A stretch of DNA of 64,000 nucleotides from Pontederia crassipes (Eukaryota > Streptophyta > Magnoliopsida > Commelinales > Pontederiaceae), in the NCBI GenBank assembly GCA_030549335.1, contig CM060188.1, forward strand, positions 66,862,196-66,926,195, given 5' to 3'. A program made the position numbers and the translations under genes. Positions 1-13,500 of the stretch are shown piece after piece; position 1 is the stretch's first letter, and every line of letters starts with the position of its first letter. The notes beneath the pieces were generated by a model. That model did not search any database. It saw only the letters and a list, made by a program, of their open reading frames with translations, and had not been told where the DNA came from.

Positions 1-195
1 TTTTTTGTTGCCAAAATATCTTCAGTATCTGAGATATTAAAATGTCATCTACAAAAATTATGAGGATGACTGAGCCTTTACAAGTGTGTAAAGAGAATGT
101 GAGTGGTGAGGATCGAATAAAACCACATTCTTCAATAGTTGCGCTGAACTTTTCAAACCATGCCCTTGGACTTTGTTTGAGTCCATATCAATGTT
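1..195 (-). pseudogene. Ty1/copia reverse transcriptase fragment (distal part)
   Basis: On the minus strand this reads as a copia reverse transcriptase, with the motif GLKQSPRAWFEKF followed about 35 residues later by IIFVDDIL, the catalytic D-D pair of copia RT. It continues, after an interruption, the RT segment at 1344-1800. The element runs off the left edge of the window. There is a stop just before the GLKQ motif and no continuous ORF, so it is a dead copy. Confidence 0.8.
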
Positions 196-1343
196 GTATG
201 ACCCGACCCAATCATCAAACTGGATTGTCTTAACGGATCAGGTCGGACCGGTTGGACCTGGTTGGTCCAGATAATATAAATTAATAACAAATAAATAAGT
301 TAAAGAGATTATTGTAATATTGTTAATATATAATATCTTATTTAGCAAAAATATAAAATATAATATAATAGAGTATAAAATAATTCAGATAAAATAATAT
401 AATAAAGTAAGCATAAATTAAATCATCAATCAAATATTTTCTAAATAAGAAAATCTTGTGAGGTAATGATAAATAAATAAAAATATCAACGGAATTTTAT
501 ATAATTAAGGAAGAAGTTGAAACAAAAATTTCAAATAAAGATATATGTAAAAAGTTTTAATATTTTTTTTATGTTTTAATATTTTTAGGAGAAAAGGAGT
601 ATACTGCTCATCCACTTAGCTGTAATTTACAGCAAACTATATCCGCCGTCGATTTCTTATCAGCATCTTTAATAAAATAATATTCACTTTTGGATTCGCT
701 TTCTTTTCTTTACTCTTGTTACTTTCCTTGCCCCTCTCATCTGTGCATTCTTTCTTCGTCTCTCTCCTTTCCTTCCTCTCTTTCATCTTTTGTTTTCACA
801 TATGCATATCCTCTCCTTCTCTCCCTTCTCTCTCGCATCTCCCTACAAAGCGAGCTCGCAATGGCCAAGCGACCTCGCGAAAACAAAAGCCTGATCCAGC
901 CAAGTGAAGTCACCAGGACACTTGAGATGCAAAGAAGAAATGTCATCTCTGCATCTCTGCGTGGTAGACTTGCACACCATTAGTGATTTCATGAGATAGA
1001 AAAACTGAGAAGGAATAAAATGGGGAAGGAACTGAAGAGCTAGAGAAAGAGAACTTATTCTAGGTAAGAGGAGAGAGAGAGAGAGAGCACTTTTGCGGAG
1101 AAAAGATCACACCACGGATTAAACTGATCATTTTCTCTCTTGTCTAAATGTCCAATGAATTCCAAGCATTTGATCTTAATCCAATGAAAGATATAAAATA
1201 GCTGTAAATTACAGCTCCCAAGGTGCGCTGTACAATCATTGGCCCCTTTTTTTTAAATTTTACGACTTGACCGGGCCAGCCAAACTCGTTGGGTCGGCCG
1301 GTTGAACTTGAGTCCGACCGGACCGGGCCGAGTTTTACAACAC
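192..1343. mobile_element. Non-autonomous DNA element inserted in the copia RT
   Basis: A roughly 1.15-kb AT-rich block splits the copia RT reading frame. Its two ends are GC-rich and inversely related: the left begins TGTTGTATGACCCGACCC and the right, read in reverse complement, begins TGTTGTAAAACTCGGCCC. Both carry several GACCGG/GGTCCG motifs. Inside, a 15-bp palindrome-like GCTGTAATTTACAGC near 620 recurs in inverted form near 1203. No transposase is visible and I could not fix a clean target duplication. The short ORF at 690-983 is CT-rich low-complexity sequence and not a gene. Confidence 0.45.
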
Positions 1344-2690
1344 TGTGTCATATATTGTTTTCAACTTACAAACCTTTTAACACTCCCCCTGAGCAATATA
1401 TCCAGGTGGTTGTTCCATGTAAATCTCTTCAGTTAGATCATCATATAAGAAAGCATTTTTAACATCAAGCTGGTGAACTTGCCACCCAGAATTGACAGCA
1501 ACAAAAAGTAGAATTCGAACAGAATTAAGGCGAGCAAGTGGAGAGAATATTTCAAAATAATCTACTCCATATGTCTGTTACTAAATGTGCCTTGTGACGA
1601 TTAACCGTCCCTTCAAGGAGATACTTAGTGTGAACACCCATCGACACCCAACTATTGCATTAGTTGGGAGGTTTATAAGTTCCCAAGTATTTTTAGATTG
1701 CAGAGCGGACATCTCCTCATTCATAGTAGTTTTCCGACATGAATGGTGGAATGCCCCGGCATATTTCACACACAACCTAGTTGTGATATGCAATAGGAAC
1801 ATCTAGATCATGAGTTACCTGAGTAGAATCTCCTTCCGACAATGCTTGGAGGATTGCGTGATGGAATCGTGGAAAGCGGTTCATCATCAAGGTCAGGTGG
1901 AGGCTGTTGAGTGTGTCGGCAATAAACTTTTAGGGGTGGTACAGGCGGTGGAGGTGACCGTTGTTGTTGTGGTGGTAGATCTATGGGTTAGGAATTGGAA
2001 TTAGATGACTCATGGTTATTTCTCAGGGTTCTAAAAGTAAGGTTTGTCATAAAAAAAGGTAATATCAACACTAACATAGGACCTTCAAGAAGTAAGATCA
2101 TAGAACTTGTAACCTTTTTGAGTTTGCAACAACAACAACAACAACAACAAAGCCTTATCCCACTAGGTGGGGTCGGCTATATGGATCATACGACGCCATT
2201 ATATTCGTTGATCCATATTCATAAGATTCGACAGGGTTTTACGCTGGCTGTCGGGGCCTAACACAACCCTCCTCCTTTATCCGGGCTTGGGACCGGCTAT
2301 AAAACATAGGCGGAGTTTAACCTTTTTGAGTTTGCGAGTACTTCAAAAAGATGCACTTGATTGCTGGAGCTACCTTATCCTTATCGGTTTGAAAGAGGTG
2401 AATGAAACATTAACATCCGAGTAGATGAAATGAAATTTGTCCATTGACAACCAATGAGGAAATTGGGTTAATGAGATAACCAACAGTGAGAACAACGTCT
2501 GGCCAATAGGTGGAGGGTACTTTCATATGGAAGAGGAGAGTACGAGCAACATGTAGCAAGTGGCGAAGTTTTCTTTCAGCAACACCATTTTGCTGAGATA
2601 TTTTTACACATGCAGTTTGATGAATTACACCAACATCACCTTCGATTAGGCAGGACATTTTTTTGGCAAAATCATGCAGGCCAAAGCACA
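1344..2690 (-). pseudogene. Ty1/copia integrase-to-RT region, degenerate
   Basis: Read on the minus strand the order is integrase, linker, reverse transcriptase, as in copia elements. The integrase end (about 2690-2410) shows QQNGVAERK and HLLHVARTLLF, then VPSTYWPDVVLTVGYLIN. The RT start (about 1745-1390) shows AMNEEMSALQSKNTWEL, VGCRWVF, DYFEIFSPLARLNSVR and QLDVKNAFLYDDL, then EEIYMEQPPGY. Frameshifts and stops break the frame. A SINE-like element sits inside it at 2128-2318 and a DNA element cuts it at 1343. Confidence 0.85.
2128..2318 (-). mobile_element. SINE-like / RTE-derived element with 17-bp target duplication
   Basis: On the minus strand the 191-bp element starts at CTCCGCCTATGTTTTATAGC and ends in a (TTG)n tail. 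It is flanked by the perfect 17-bp direct repeat AACCTTTTTGAGTTTGC (2111-2127 and 2319-2335), which marks target-primed insertion into the old copia integrase. Its 3' half matches the end of the RTE LINE ORF at 9451-10158, including that ORF's stop codon. No clear pol III A/B boxes are visible, so it may be a SINE with a borrowed LINE tail or an internally deleted RTE derivative. Confidence 0.8.
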
Positions 2691-3340
2691 AAGGAGACTA
2701 TCCTCCGCAATTATAAGGATGTTAAATATTGTATCAAAGCCACTTTCCGTAGACCTCTGTGCATTGTTGGATGCGACCACTCAACGAGGACGTTGAGCCA
2801 CTAAGGGGAGAAAGTTGCATGAGATATGCATTGAATTAGTCCCATATGCATAAGTTATGGGAGGGATATTGGATATATATGAGAACATTGTCGCCTTGAC
2901 TTGGGAGGATGCATTTTGAAAAATTGTACGGCCAAGACCTAAAATGGACAATATCTTGTGCAAGTACCGGATGTTAAATATGGTATTAGAGCCTTTCCAC
3001 ATGGACCTCTGTGAAGAGTGGGATGCGAACACTCAACGAGAATATTGAGTCCCCTAAAGGGTGAAGGATGGAAGAGGCATGCCTTGGGTTGGTGTCACAT
3101 GCATAACCTTGACTTGACAGGACACATTTTGGCCAAAATGTGCGGGTCAAGCCCAAAGCGGACAATTTCTTGCGCAAGTATAAGCCACTCTGTGTGGATA
3201 ACTCTACATGATGGGGTGCGACCATTTGACGAGGACGATGAGTTCCCAAAGGGGGAAGGATGTGAGAGGCATGCCTTAGATATATATAGGAACATGGCAG
3301 AACACATTTTGAAAAAAAATGCCTTCATCATACCAGCATT
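2650..3340. repeat. Three imperfect tandem copies of a ~240-bp repeat
   Basis: The landmarks 'GGCA(G)GACAnTTTTGGC', 'GATGTTAAATATnGTAT', 'GACCTCTGTG' and 'GAGGCATGCCTT' recur in the same order near 2650, 2893 and 3110. The first two GATGTTAAATAT boxes lie at about 2718 and 2970. The third copy lacks that box. The sequence resembles non-coding plant repeats with a TGGTATTAGAGC-like box; I cannot name the family. ORFs crossing the region are not conserved between copies. Confidence 0.6.
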
Positions 3341-3529
3341 TAGTTTTTTGATGATTATAAAGACACCGAAAAGAAATGGAAAGTGTAGGTCAAGTGGTGA
3401 AGCTTCATTTGGAGGATATCAAGTCATTGCTAAAACAAATGTATTATGTTGCAGAATGATAAAATCTGGAAATAAAAATAACTACGTAACTCCCTTTCAA
3501 AAAAAAAAAAACTATATAACTATGAAATT

Positions 3530-3790
3530 TGAAAATAAGATAAATGTTGTTAGTAGTCGAAGTGCAAAAATCTTCAACACAATCACTACTAATAACTTTG
3601 TTTATTTGAGTTGACAAATCTCCGTAATAAATAGTCTGGACCAAACTCCATAAACACATTTGAGAGGCTGCCCTAAATGTAAAACCCATGCACATATTTA
3701 TAACATGTAAAGGTAGTTACTACAACTATAATAAAATTACTAATAGAATTATCTGCTAATACAAAATGGTATCTTATCGTTGCATCCCTC
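3530..3790 (+). repeat. Dispersed ~300-bp repeat, copy 1
   Basis: Shares an ordered series of landmarks with 4030-4345 and, inverted, with 20240-20530: a 'gcaagaatcttaaacacaa' type box, 'taataactttgtctatt', 'aacatgtaa', 'ataacaaaattactaatag', and an end with 'taatacaaagtggta'. It is non-coding, probably a MITE or other short element in introns of the FES1-like gene. Confidence 0.55.
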
Positions 3791-4029
3791 CTAAAATTTC
3801 GCCTTGTCTTCAAGGCTGAGAAAAGATAATTAGTCATATATTCTGCAGGTGCGGTTAAAGCCTCCGAATTTAGTTGACTCCATCTTAAGGTCAGGAGAAA
3901 CTTTTTCAATCAATATGAACTTTCAACTTTTCTTCTTATGAAATGAACTTTCCTTTGTGATGTGTAAAGTTGATTTCTTCTGAACGAATGCTGCTTCTGT
4001 GCTTTGATATTAGGATTTTTTATGCTATC

Positions 4030-4345
4030 ATACCAATTGATAAAAACTGAAAACAAGATTAATTTTATTAGTAATAAAATGCAAGAATCTTAAACACAAC
4101 TCTGCTAATAACTTTGTCTATTCAAAATGTCAAATCTTCATAATAAATTGTCTGCGTGGAGTGCACCAAATGCCAATTAAATAATTGATAAATGCATTTC
4201 AAAAGCTGCCTAAATGTGAAATTCATACATGTATTAATAACATGTAAATAATTACTATAACTATAACAAAATTACTAATAGAGCTACCCACTATTTTCTT
4301 AACCACCTCACTAACTAATACAAAGTGGTATATTATCACAAAACT
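4030..4345 (+). repeat. Dispersed ~300-bp repeat, copy 2
   Basis: Second copy of the family at 3530-3790, same orientation, about 500 bp downstream, ending in 'actaatacaaagtggtatattatcac'-like sequence just ahead of the first visible FES1-like exon. No coding content. Confidence 0.55.
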
Positions 4346-4567
4346 TGTTACATTTAAGGTCAATGTGAGTTACAAATCTGAAATGTGATTCTAAAGAGTT
4401 GGTATTATTTCTGATAGTTATCTCTACGTGTTATCACTACTACCAAAGCACCTTCCTTTTGTAATTAGCATATGATATTGATTTTGTTTGATATAAAGTG
4501 GTGGTGGTAACAAGAATATTATATGCTCTTGATTATTGTTATTACTGTTATCATTATTGTTATGCAG

Positions 4568-7500
4568 GAGTTAACAGAGAGACTTAAAATGCCATCAGAT
4601 TCAGATTTGATGCAAATAGCAATAGCTGACTTGAAAATTTCTTCTATTTCGGTACAAGATCGACAACGTGTATTGGAGCATCTCCTCATCCTTGTCGAGT
4701 CAATTGACATTGCAAACGGTAACTGAAGTTATAAAATAGAGCTTATATTTGTTTAAAGTTATGCAACAGGATATTATTTTTATGCTGCATCTGTTTTGTT
4801 GAAAAATATTTAATAATCTGTGGATTAAGATGACAAATATAATTCCTTCAATTGTCACATAGTAAATCACCTGCTGTTTGTTCTGTATCTTAGTCTTTTC
4901 CTCTTAAAATAACTATATTTTATCTTCGATCTCCCACGAAAGAGTTAGCCAAGTGATGCAGTAAGGAGAGAAAATCAGCAAGAATAATGAGAAATCAGGC
5001 TAGAAGATGAGAAGGATTGATAGAGGAATAATTAGGGTTTATGAGAAAACCACAAAAAAATTGTAATTTTGATAAAAGAGAGATAACGACGGCAGAAAAC
5101 CTTGTTTGCAGCCTTAAATACTAGGGTTACAAGGATTTAAAATCCAAAATCAATCTCCACCCTTGATTAATCTACTTTTAATCATGACTGTCATAATTAA
5201 TCATGACCCTTATAACTAATTAAAAAGTCACATGACGACTAATAGACTAAAACATCAGCTTTAACTAAAATAATTAATGTAAAATAAAAGCTCCTGCGTC
5301 ACTAAGGTTCATTTCATTCAATTTTCATTATATTGTTGAAGTTTAGTGGATAAACAGATAAAATAAAGGATGTGGAAATTTTATGATTAGAAGAACCAAA
5401 GAGACAACTAATTTTAGCACTGACTAATGGGGTGTGGATTTTTTTTGCATATTTTACTTATGTCTGAACGTACAAAATGGGAGCTTGACAACTAGTTTAT
5501 TATATGTTCTTGTGAACTGTTATGACATCATGTTGCCTGTTGCTTCTATTAGCAGCATATGTATTTTAGACTATATTAAGCTTACACAATCCCCTCAAAT
5601 TCAAATTATAAAGCTCACACAAATAATAGGGCTAGGCAGTTGGACACCATTCATCTACTTCCTCTTATTTCAATTAAGCATGAAAAAAAAAATTGTTGAA
5701 ATAGAACCAGATCTAAAATGCTGGATTCTAATTGTGTTTAACTGCTTCACATCCAAGTTGATGAGATTTTTTTAGGGGTGGCTAGCTGATTTAAATAATT
5801 TAATCCCTCGAAAATTGAAATGCTCAACCCCTCAAATTCAAATTATAAAGATCACACAAATAATAGGGACAGACAGATGGACATTGTTCATCTACTTGCT
5901 CCTGTTTTAATTAAACATGAAAGATTTTGTTGAAAAAGAACTAGATAAAAAATGCTAGATTGCTAGTTGTGTTTAGTTGGTTCACATCCAGATTGGCGAG
6001 ATTCTTTTTGAGGGCTGGGCTAGCTGATTTCAATAATTTAGTTCCTTGAAAATTGAAATAAATCATCAAGCGCTGATCAAAATGAAGTTGAGTTGGATGA
6101 CCCTTCATTTTTGCAAAAAGAGCTTAATCATTTTCCTTTTCTATGTAAACTTTATTCATTTAAGTGAGTTATAAGTTCTATACAAGATGTTGATTCCTTG
6201 ATTGAGCGTCAAGCCTTATATGATTGTATCTTGGTTTCCTAAAAGAAAAGCCTTATATCTTGGATTTTAGAAAGGAACCAATTGTTTATCATGGATCTTT
6301 TCCAAGAGTACTTGTCTGTATATTAGTTAAACAAAGATCACTGCATATTGATGTCCAAACTCTTCCAAGAATATTCTTGACTTAAAATGGACGAAAAAAA
6401 TATTTGTAGACAATTTGTCATGTACAACTGAATTATCCACGTCCTAAAAGAAATCTGAATTATCCAAGAGGACCAGTCTCAATTAATAGGTGGTACATTC
6501 TGATTGAGGAAACTAAAAGCTACAACATATTAGACCAACATGATGCTTGGATCAAGAAGAAATAGAAGGTAAAACAAATAAGGCCCATGCACAACACTGA
6601 AAGGTCGAAGGCTAAATCAAGGATACAGTAGGGCCCAAAAATATTTTCAAGGCACAATTGATGAAGAACAACGAAGCACTATGGACCTTTAGATTGTAGC
6701 CTATATTGCCCTTTAGTCATGGATTTAGGCGTTTAGTTTCCTTTTGATTAGTTGGTTTTCTTTTATTTAGGTTCCTTGTTATTTTGGAGTTCCTTATTAT
6801 TATTATTGTCATACAAGGTCTTTCAAACTCTATATAAAACTGTAACAGTTGTTTGAGAAGGCAGACTTTGATGAATGGATATTTTCTTTTGGTTTATGTT
6901 TAAGTAGAGGATGAGTAAAGTTGTAATTTAGTAAATCTTCATCAATTGGTATTTGATCTATTTCAACGTGATGGAGAATTACTAGTTAACCTACTTCGAA
7001 TCCTAATAAAGTTATCCACTTATGAATAAATATATTAAATCAAATATTCATTTATCGAAGTTGCTCATTCATTGTTCCCCAGACGGTATCCCTCAACTTG
7101 CAAGAACCCACCCTCAGTGCCATGCATCCTGTGGTTCGCTATAAAGCTTTCCATCTCTCTCCTCTCTACACCCCTTCATGTGCTGGTATGTGGATTTTCT
7201 CCATAGCAGATGTTGAGCTCCCTCACCGCGGCGAAAGTTTGTTCGTTGTTTCAGATGCCCTTGACGCAGTCACTTGGCATGTGCCTGCACGTGGTTGGGA
7301 TGATGGTTCCGTTGCTTGGGTTAGGGTCATGAATCACTTGTCCCTTGGGTTAGGACCATGAATCACTTGTGCCCACTCTAAACCCGTTGTTGATGCTCCA
7401 TTTTCTCTCGCATCTCCACCTCTCCCTCTCCCCGTATAACCTCCTTGTTAAGACCATCCCAGTGGTGAAAGTCCCTTGGTCGAACACCATCACTTGCAAA

Positions 7501-10500
7501 CTTAGAAGTCCTATGCCTCATCAGCGAGTCAACTTCTAGAATGACAGCCATCATCACTCCTTGTCCTCTCCCTCGTAAGAACTATCAGTCGCATGTGCAT
7601 CCCCAGTGGCGCATTGATCACCTAACATGGTAAGGCTAGAACGAATCTTGTCACTCTTCCTTGGAGATCAGCTAATCTGGTTTCCATCAAGGGGTCCCCA
7701 TATTCGTTTCAAAAAAAAATCAAGGGGACCCCATATAGCTGGTATGCTCGAAAACTAGGGCTGCAATGATCTCTTCTTTCAGCTGTCTTGCTTCCATCAG
7801 CATCCCAGTCATTGACGCGCCAACCTCTTTGAAGTTGCATCCGAAGTGGATATCGGCCTTGGCACAGGTCTGGAGAAGGTTGTTTCATGACATTGTGAGT
7901 CCTCCTTGGGCCGCTTCAGTTTCCACCAGATCAGGAGCGGAAGTTGCAAGGGAGTGTTCGACTTCCACCTCATTGGAAGCATCTTCCGCTCACAATCCAA
8001 CGTCAGGCTAGGAGCATGAGTGAGGACAACATGTGTCTACCAGCCAGGAGGATTCTCAAACCCTAACTGGCATACCACCTGTCCTCCATCCCACTCCTCA
8101 AACCTAATCGGCAGCCAGACCCAACCCACACTAACATGGAGTCTGATTCCACCCCTTATAGCCTCAGTTAAAGTAACCCATTCACCTAATGACGTTGCTC
8201 GAAGAACTTGACCAACAACTGGTAAAGATGAATGATATCCGAAATTCTGATTCAGAGGCCCGTATCAAGGGGTAAGACACACGGCCATAAAAAGTAGTTC
8301 TGAGACTGTCCAGCGATATGTTGACTGAGAATCATAAATTATGCGACATGGGAGGAGAAATCCATCATAATGACCATAAAAAGAGGTGAAAATGGAGAGT
8401 ATTGTGATCTTTTGGAGCTGCCTCCTCTGCTTACAAGTTCTTCTCCTGAGAGTGGTCATTCACGTAGGCCTTGTCAGGGCCTTTCGGTTCATTGGTCTAA
8501 TCATCCAATTGTTGAAGTTGTTTGGATTAATGCATTTTGACATCTTGATGTTATCCTTTGGCACCATCTTGCAACTTATCGGAGTCAAAATTTTCTGGGG
8601 AGAATATAGAATTATGGGCCTTCTGCTCGGATAGTCAATCTTTAGTGTGGAATATTAGGGTTTTGGAGTAGAGAGATCTCTTTTGTGGAATCCCATCATG
8701 TTGTCTATGATAGGATAGGTTAAGTAGGATACAGATCCTCTTGTAGATTAGACTACTTTCTTCCACGATATAAGTAGTCTAAGCCGGACACTAGTCTTAT
8801 TAGCCCATGTAACACCGAGAACTATACTTCGTAGTCTTTCTCCTCGTTAGGTCCTACATATTCGTCCTTCTTAGATGTTTTGGAGATCAATAAATGCCTA
8901 AATAGTTTGTTTCTAAAAAAAAGGTTAATTGCCTACATAGATCTAAATCCTGATTAGTTGAACTTTGTATTTTTCTATCTATTGGTCTATAGCTTTCTTA
9001 TATATTTGTGACTAACAGATCTTCACAAACATGGTGGTCTTGCTATGGTAATTGGGGAACTTAAAAACTCTGAGCCAGATATACGAACAATTGCTGCATG
9101 GATTTTAGGGAAAGCTAGTCAAAACAATGCGTACGTTCAGAATCAGGTATCAACTTTATCTTGTATATGCTTATTATGCTTCTAGTTTCCAAATTTTCTT
9201 GAGAGATTTTATCTTTCCTACTTAATCTACTATTGTAGAATACTTGCATTCCATATTTGTCCTGAGCTTATCATGTTATTCTAAGGTGTCATAAAATATT
9301 GAGCTGTGTCTGCTTGCCATTATTATAGGTTCCTAGTGTTGATATATGCAAATGTTCACCAGTTTATATAATAGCATATCAAAGTTCTTTGTATTTAAAT
9401 TTCATGGACCTCAATAAAATGAAGGATTATTTTCTTAAATCTCCTTGGACAACAACAACAACAACAACAACAAAGCCTTATCCCACTAGGTGGGGTCGGC
9501 TACATGGATCATACGACGCCATTCCGCTCTATTAGTAACCAAACCTTTCGGTATATTATTCACCAATAGATCTTGCTCTATTAGTTCGCCAAGTGTCCGC
9601 CTTGGCCTCCCTCTCCCTCTTTTAATCGGACTCCAGATTATTTGATCTACTCTTCTTACTGGCGCATCTAATGGTCTTCTCTGAACATGATCAAACCATC
9701 TCAAACGATTCTCTACCATTTTCTCACTAATAGAAGCCACTCCGACTCGTTCACGTATATGGTCATTCCTAATCTTATCTAATCTTGTATGACCACACAT
9801 CCATCTCAACATCCTCATTTCGGCTACCCCCACTTTACGTTCATGTTGTCCCTTCATAGCCCAACATTCACTACCATATAACACTGCTAGCCTTATAGCA
9901 GTACGATAGAATTTTCCTTTAACTTTATTGGGTACTTTTCTATCACAAAGAACTCCAATGGCTTTCCTCCACTTACACCAACCAGCTTGAATTCTATGAT
10001 TAACATCGTCATCAATCTCACCATCTTGTCTTACAATTGATCCTAAATATTTAAACTTTGTCACTTGAGAAATTATATCCTCCCCTAGCTTAACTTTCAA
10101 ATCGTCTCTAAGTTGTTTATTTGTGAAATTGCTATGCATATATTCTGTTTTATTCCTACTTAAATCTCCTTGGACCATCACAAAAAATTAGATCTAGCCT
10201 AAATTATAAAAACCGGGCAGAATTAACCTGAAACTTGCTTTGAACGAGCATGTTAGTCCATCCATCATTCCCCATCTGGTTTTCTGTTCAAGAAGAGTTT
10301 AAATATAGAAAAATATTCGTCAAATATAACAAGATCAAATCCTCGAATAAGCCTAGGTAATCATAATCATCAACTATGATTGGGATTTCTGACAATCATC
10401 CTCTCCTTTCTCAAAGAAAAAATGAAAAGAAACTGCAAACCAATGGGAGAACTGTCGTCAGAGATTGGACCTACTGAACTTGAAGTGGTAGATGGGCAGC

Positions 10501-13500
10501 TGAAGCTGGGATGAAATCGATTTTAGTGCTGCTTTATTGATTTGGGTGCTGAAAATAAGAATTCAGGTTCAATGGTTCTGGGACAAAAGCTGGGTCATGC
10601 TAGAGCTTTTACTTTGCATGGATGGAGGCCATGGACAGCTTTACTACCAATGGCTGTGTTGAGGGTTAATAGTGGAGGATATATGGTTTAACATGTTTGG
10701 GGAGTCCATATTTAGTTAGTTATTGTCAACTCTAATGAAAATGGTAAAGGAAAGTTGTTGTCGAAGCTGAACAAAATGCACTGCAGTTTCTGGCTAAGAA
10801 GGCTATCTTCAGGACTACTGTTAGTGCTGGAGTTGCGGTTGGTGGCGGAGGAAGGTGGCTGAACAAATGTTGCAATGCTCACACAAGCATATATATCATA
10901 ACAAAATATAAAAATAAATAGAGGTTCAATCAACAACCTGATTCATACTTAAATGTTATGGATCTCGAAACACCGTTGTGAACTCTTTTAACACCATTGC
11001 TTTAAATCTGAGTAAAATCCACATCTTTAGATTTTGCAACCATATTGGATGAGGTACCCATTGGGCACAACTCGAGGTACTATAAACTATTGGAATCAAA
11101 ACAAGAACTGCAGCCTCCATTTGCCTAAATATTCACCTCCTGGTGACAAGAAACCATATAGTAAACTTTATACGAATAATTGAATAAATTGGATGTCCTG
11201 CAGGGACACCATGTACTACTGAGGAAACTGAACTGTCATGGTGAATAATCAGAAAACAAGAAGATTAAATGAGAAAATTGTTGATAATGCCTTGAATCTG
11301 AACCCAGTTGTAATCCTATATGGTCCTCCTTCTTAGTCAAGCGCTTCAGCAGCCCTACGGGGGACTTCCTGCTGGGTGCAGGGGGCGGAGCCCTCTGGGC
11401 AAAACTTTTTTAGGGGTATTCTGTATGTGATTTGGAATTGATTTATTTTCTTATCATGAGATAAGTGTCCTATTTTTGGGGATTAATTGAGAGTCCCAGT
11501 CGGTCTGCAATTCCTATCACCTGTGAAAGGGAGTGCCTATATAAACTCTCTATGGGTCCAAAGAAAAATCAATATGTCTTGTAATCCTCTTCTGTTTTCC
11601 ATCTAATAAAATTCTACGTTGTCTTAAATTTCTCGGATTTTCTCACGGTGCATAATTTCTCTCGTACAGAAATCCTAACAAAAATGATGTAAGATTTTGG
11701 TCATAAAATATTGTTGGGAGTTAACAAGTTATTGAGTATTATATGGGTATCCTCTAATAAAAAAAATAAAAACCTAGTTTATGTCGTGGAACATGGCTGA
11801 TTTAGATTTTTTTTCCAGACAGCTTAGATATTTACTAGAAGGGGTTCTCAACTTTGGTCCCTCTTGTACACCCTTTCATAGTCACCTCCCTTGGCTCTGT
11901 GACCCGACCCGGCGACCTGGGTGAACCCGATGACCCGTCCCGACGGGTCGGACCCGACCACAACCCGAAGATTGGTGGGGTCGGGTACGGGTTGTGATTT
12001 CCCAACCCGACATGACCCGACCCGATGACCTGAAGTTTTATTTATTTTTTTAATATTTTAATACAACTTTAAGCTTAAATTTGAATTAAAATGTGAAAAA
12101 TATTAACATAAAATAGTTTACATATGGAAATTATTGTTAAATGTTTGGAAAAGTTATTTTATGTTTTAAAATATATATTAATTAATATTTTTATATTAAA
12201 TAATATGAAAAAGTAAGAAAAAAATAAAAAAAAAAGTGGTGGTCGGGTAACCCAACCACCTGACCAAATTTGGTCGGGTCGGGTGGCACTCTAGATGCCT
12301 TCTCGTTCTAGAGTTATGAGTGGCCATCCGGTGGCACGTTAGCAGCCTCCTTCCCTAGGCTTATGATGCTAATGAGGAACCTGGCGGCATCGGTTACAAA
12401 GACATGGATATCGTTGGAGGATCAGGTGGGGGCGTAGACCCCCACTGTTCCAGGCTCACCTCTCATATCAATGCATCTCGGAGCTACTACCCGTGCATGA
12501 TAGGATATACGGCTTTCAACCTGATGCCTCCAAGAAGGATGGCTGGATGCTTTTCTGCCTGCAGCATTTAGTTTCCTTCTAGAGAGCACCATTCTGATCA
12601 GCCTCAGTAGGGATTATAGATTTATCTAGAGGTTTCATATGTCACTCAAAGTACAGGCCTTTGTTTGCTTCCGCGTCAAGGGAGTCTGCTTACTAGGGCA
12701 GTAGGGTCTACTAGGTGAGATGGGCGCCCAACACTGAAATTACATGCGCTCTATGTGGAGAGTAGGAAGTGGACATCCACCACTTATTTATTGTATGCCT
12801 TGTGGCCTTAGAGGTATGGATGAAGATACCTCTTGCGGGACATCTCACACCTTTTGGACGTTCTTGAGAGGACTCATGGAGACCAGAGTTGATGGCTGCA
12901 TAGTAGCCGCACTATTTTTGGGGATGAGAGATGTTATGTTGAGAATATAGTAGAACATACTCCTTTTAGCTTCGGGAGTGGGGTTTTGGGTGGGTAAATT
13001 ACACGCGTCGTCCTCCAAATTTGGGTGCGGTAATTATTTAGTCCTCTAACTTCAATTTGTAATTAGACCGTCCTCGAAGTTTTGAAATCTTGCATGCAAT
13101 GTCCTCATGACTGCGCTGCCGACATGGCACAATACAAAATAATATAAACAGATAATAAAATAATACAAACAGTTAATAAATCAATAAAAAATAAAAAAGG
13201 AGACGGCAGGCTGCCTCCCCTCGCCGGAGAGGGAGGAGGGGAGGAAGGGTGGGGTAAGTGGCCCTCTCCGGCAAGGGGCGGCAGCTGCCCCCCAAGCTCT
13301 CCATCTCCGGCCAGGGGTGGCAGACCCTGAGCTTGAGCTCCCCGTGTTCTCCTCTGTGGTGATCTTCGGCGGGCAAGAGGTAGGAGCAGCCCTGCTGGCC
13401 ATGGCCGAAGAACAGCCCTTGTCCAGCAGCAATGGGAGGTGAGGCTGTTCAGCACGGTGACGGGCGTTCTCTCCTCCCCTCGCCTGCCTACCCAACGGTG

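Noticed and set aside
690..983. 97-codon ORF rich in Ser/Leu
   Set aside because: CT-rich low-complexity sequence within a DNA element; not a secreted protein gene.
3018..3614. 198-codon + strand ORF
   Set aside because: It crosses a tandem repeat whose other units do not keep the frame, then an unrelated repeat.
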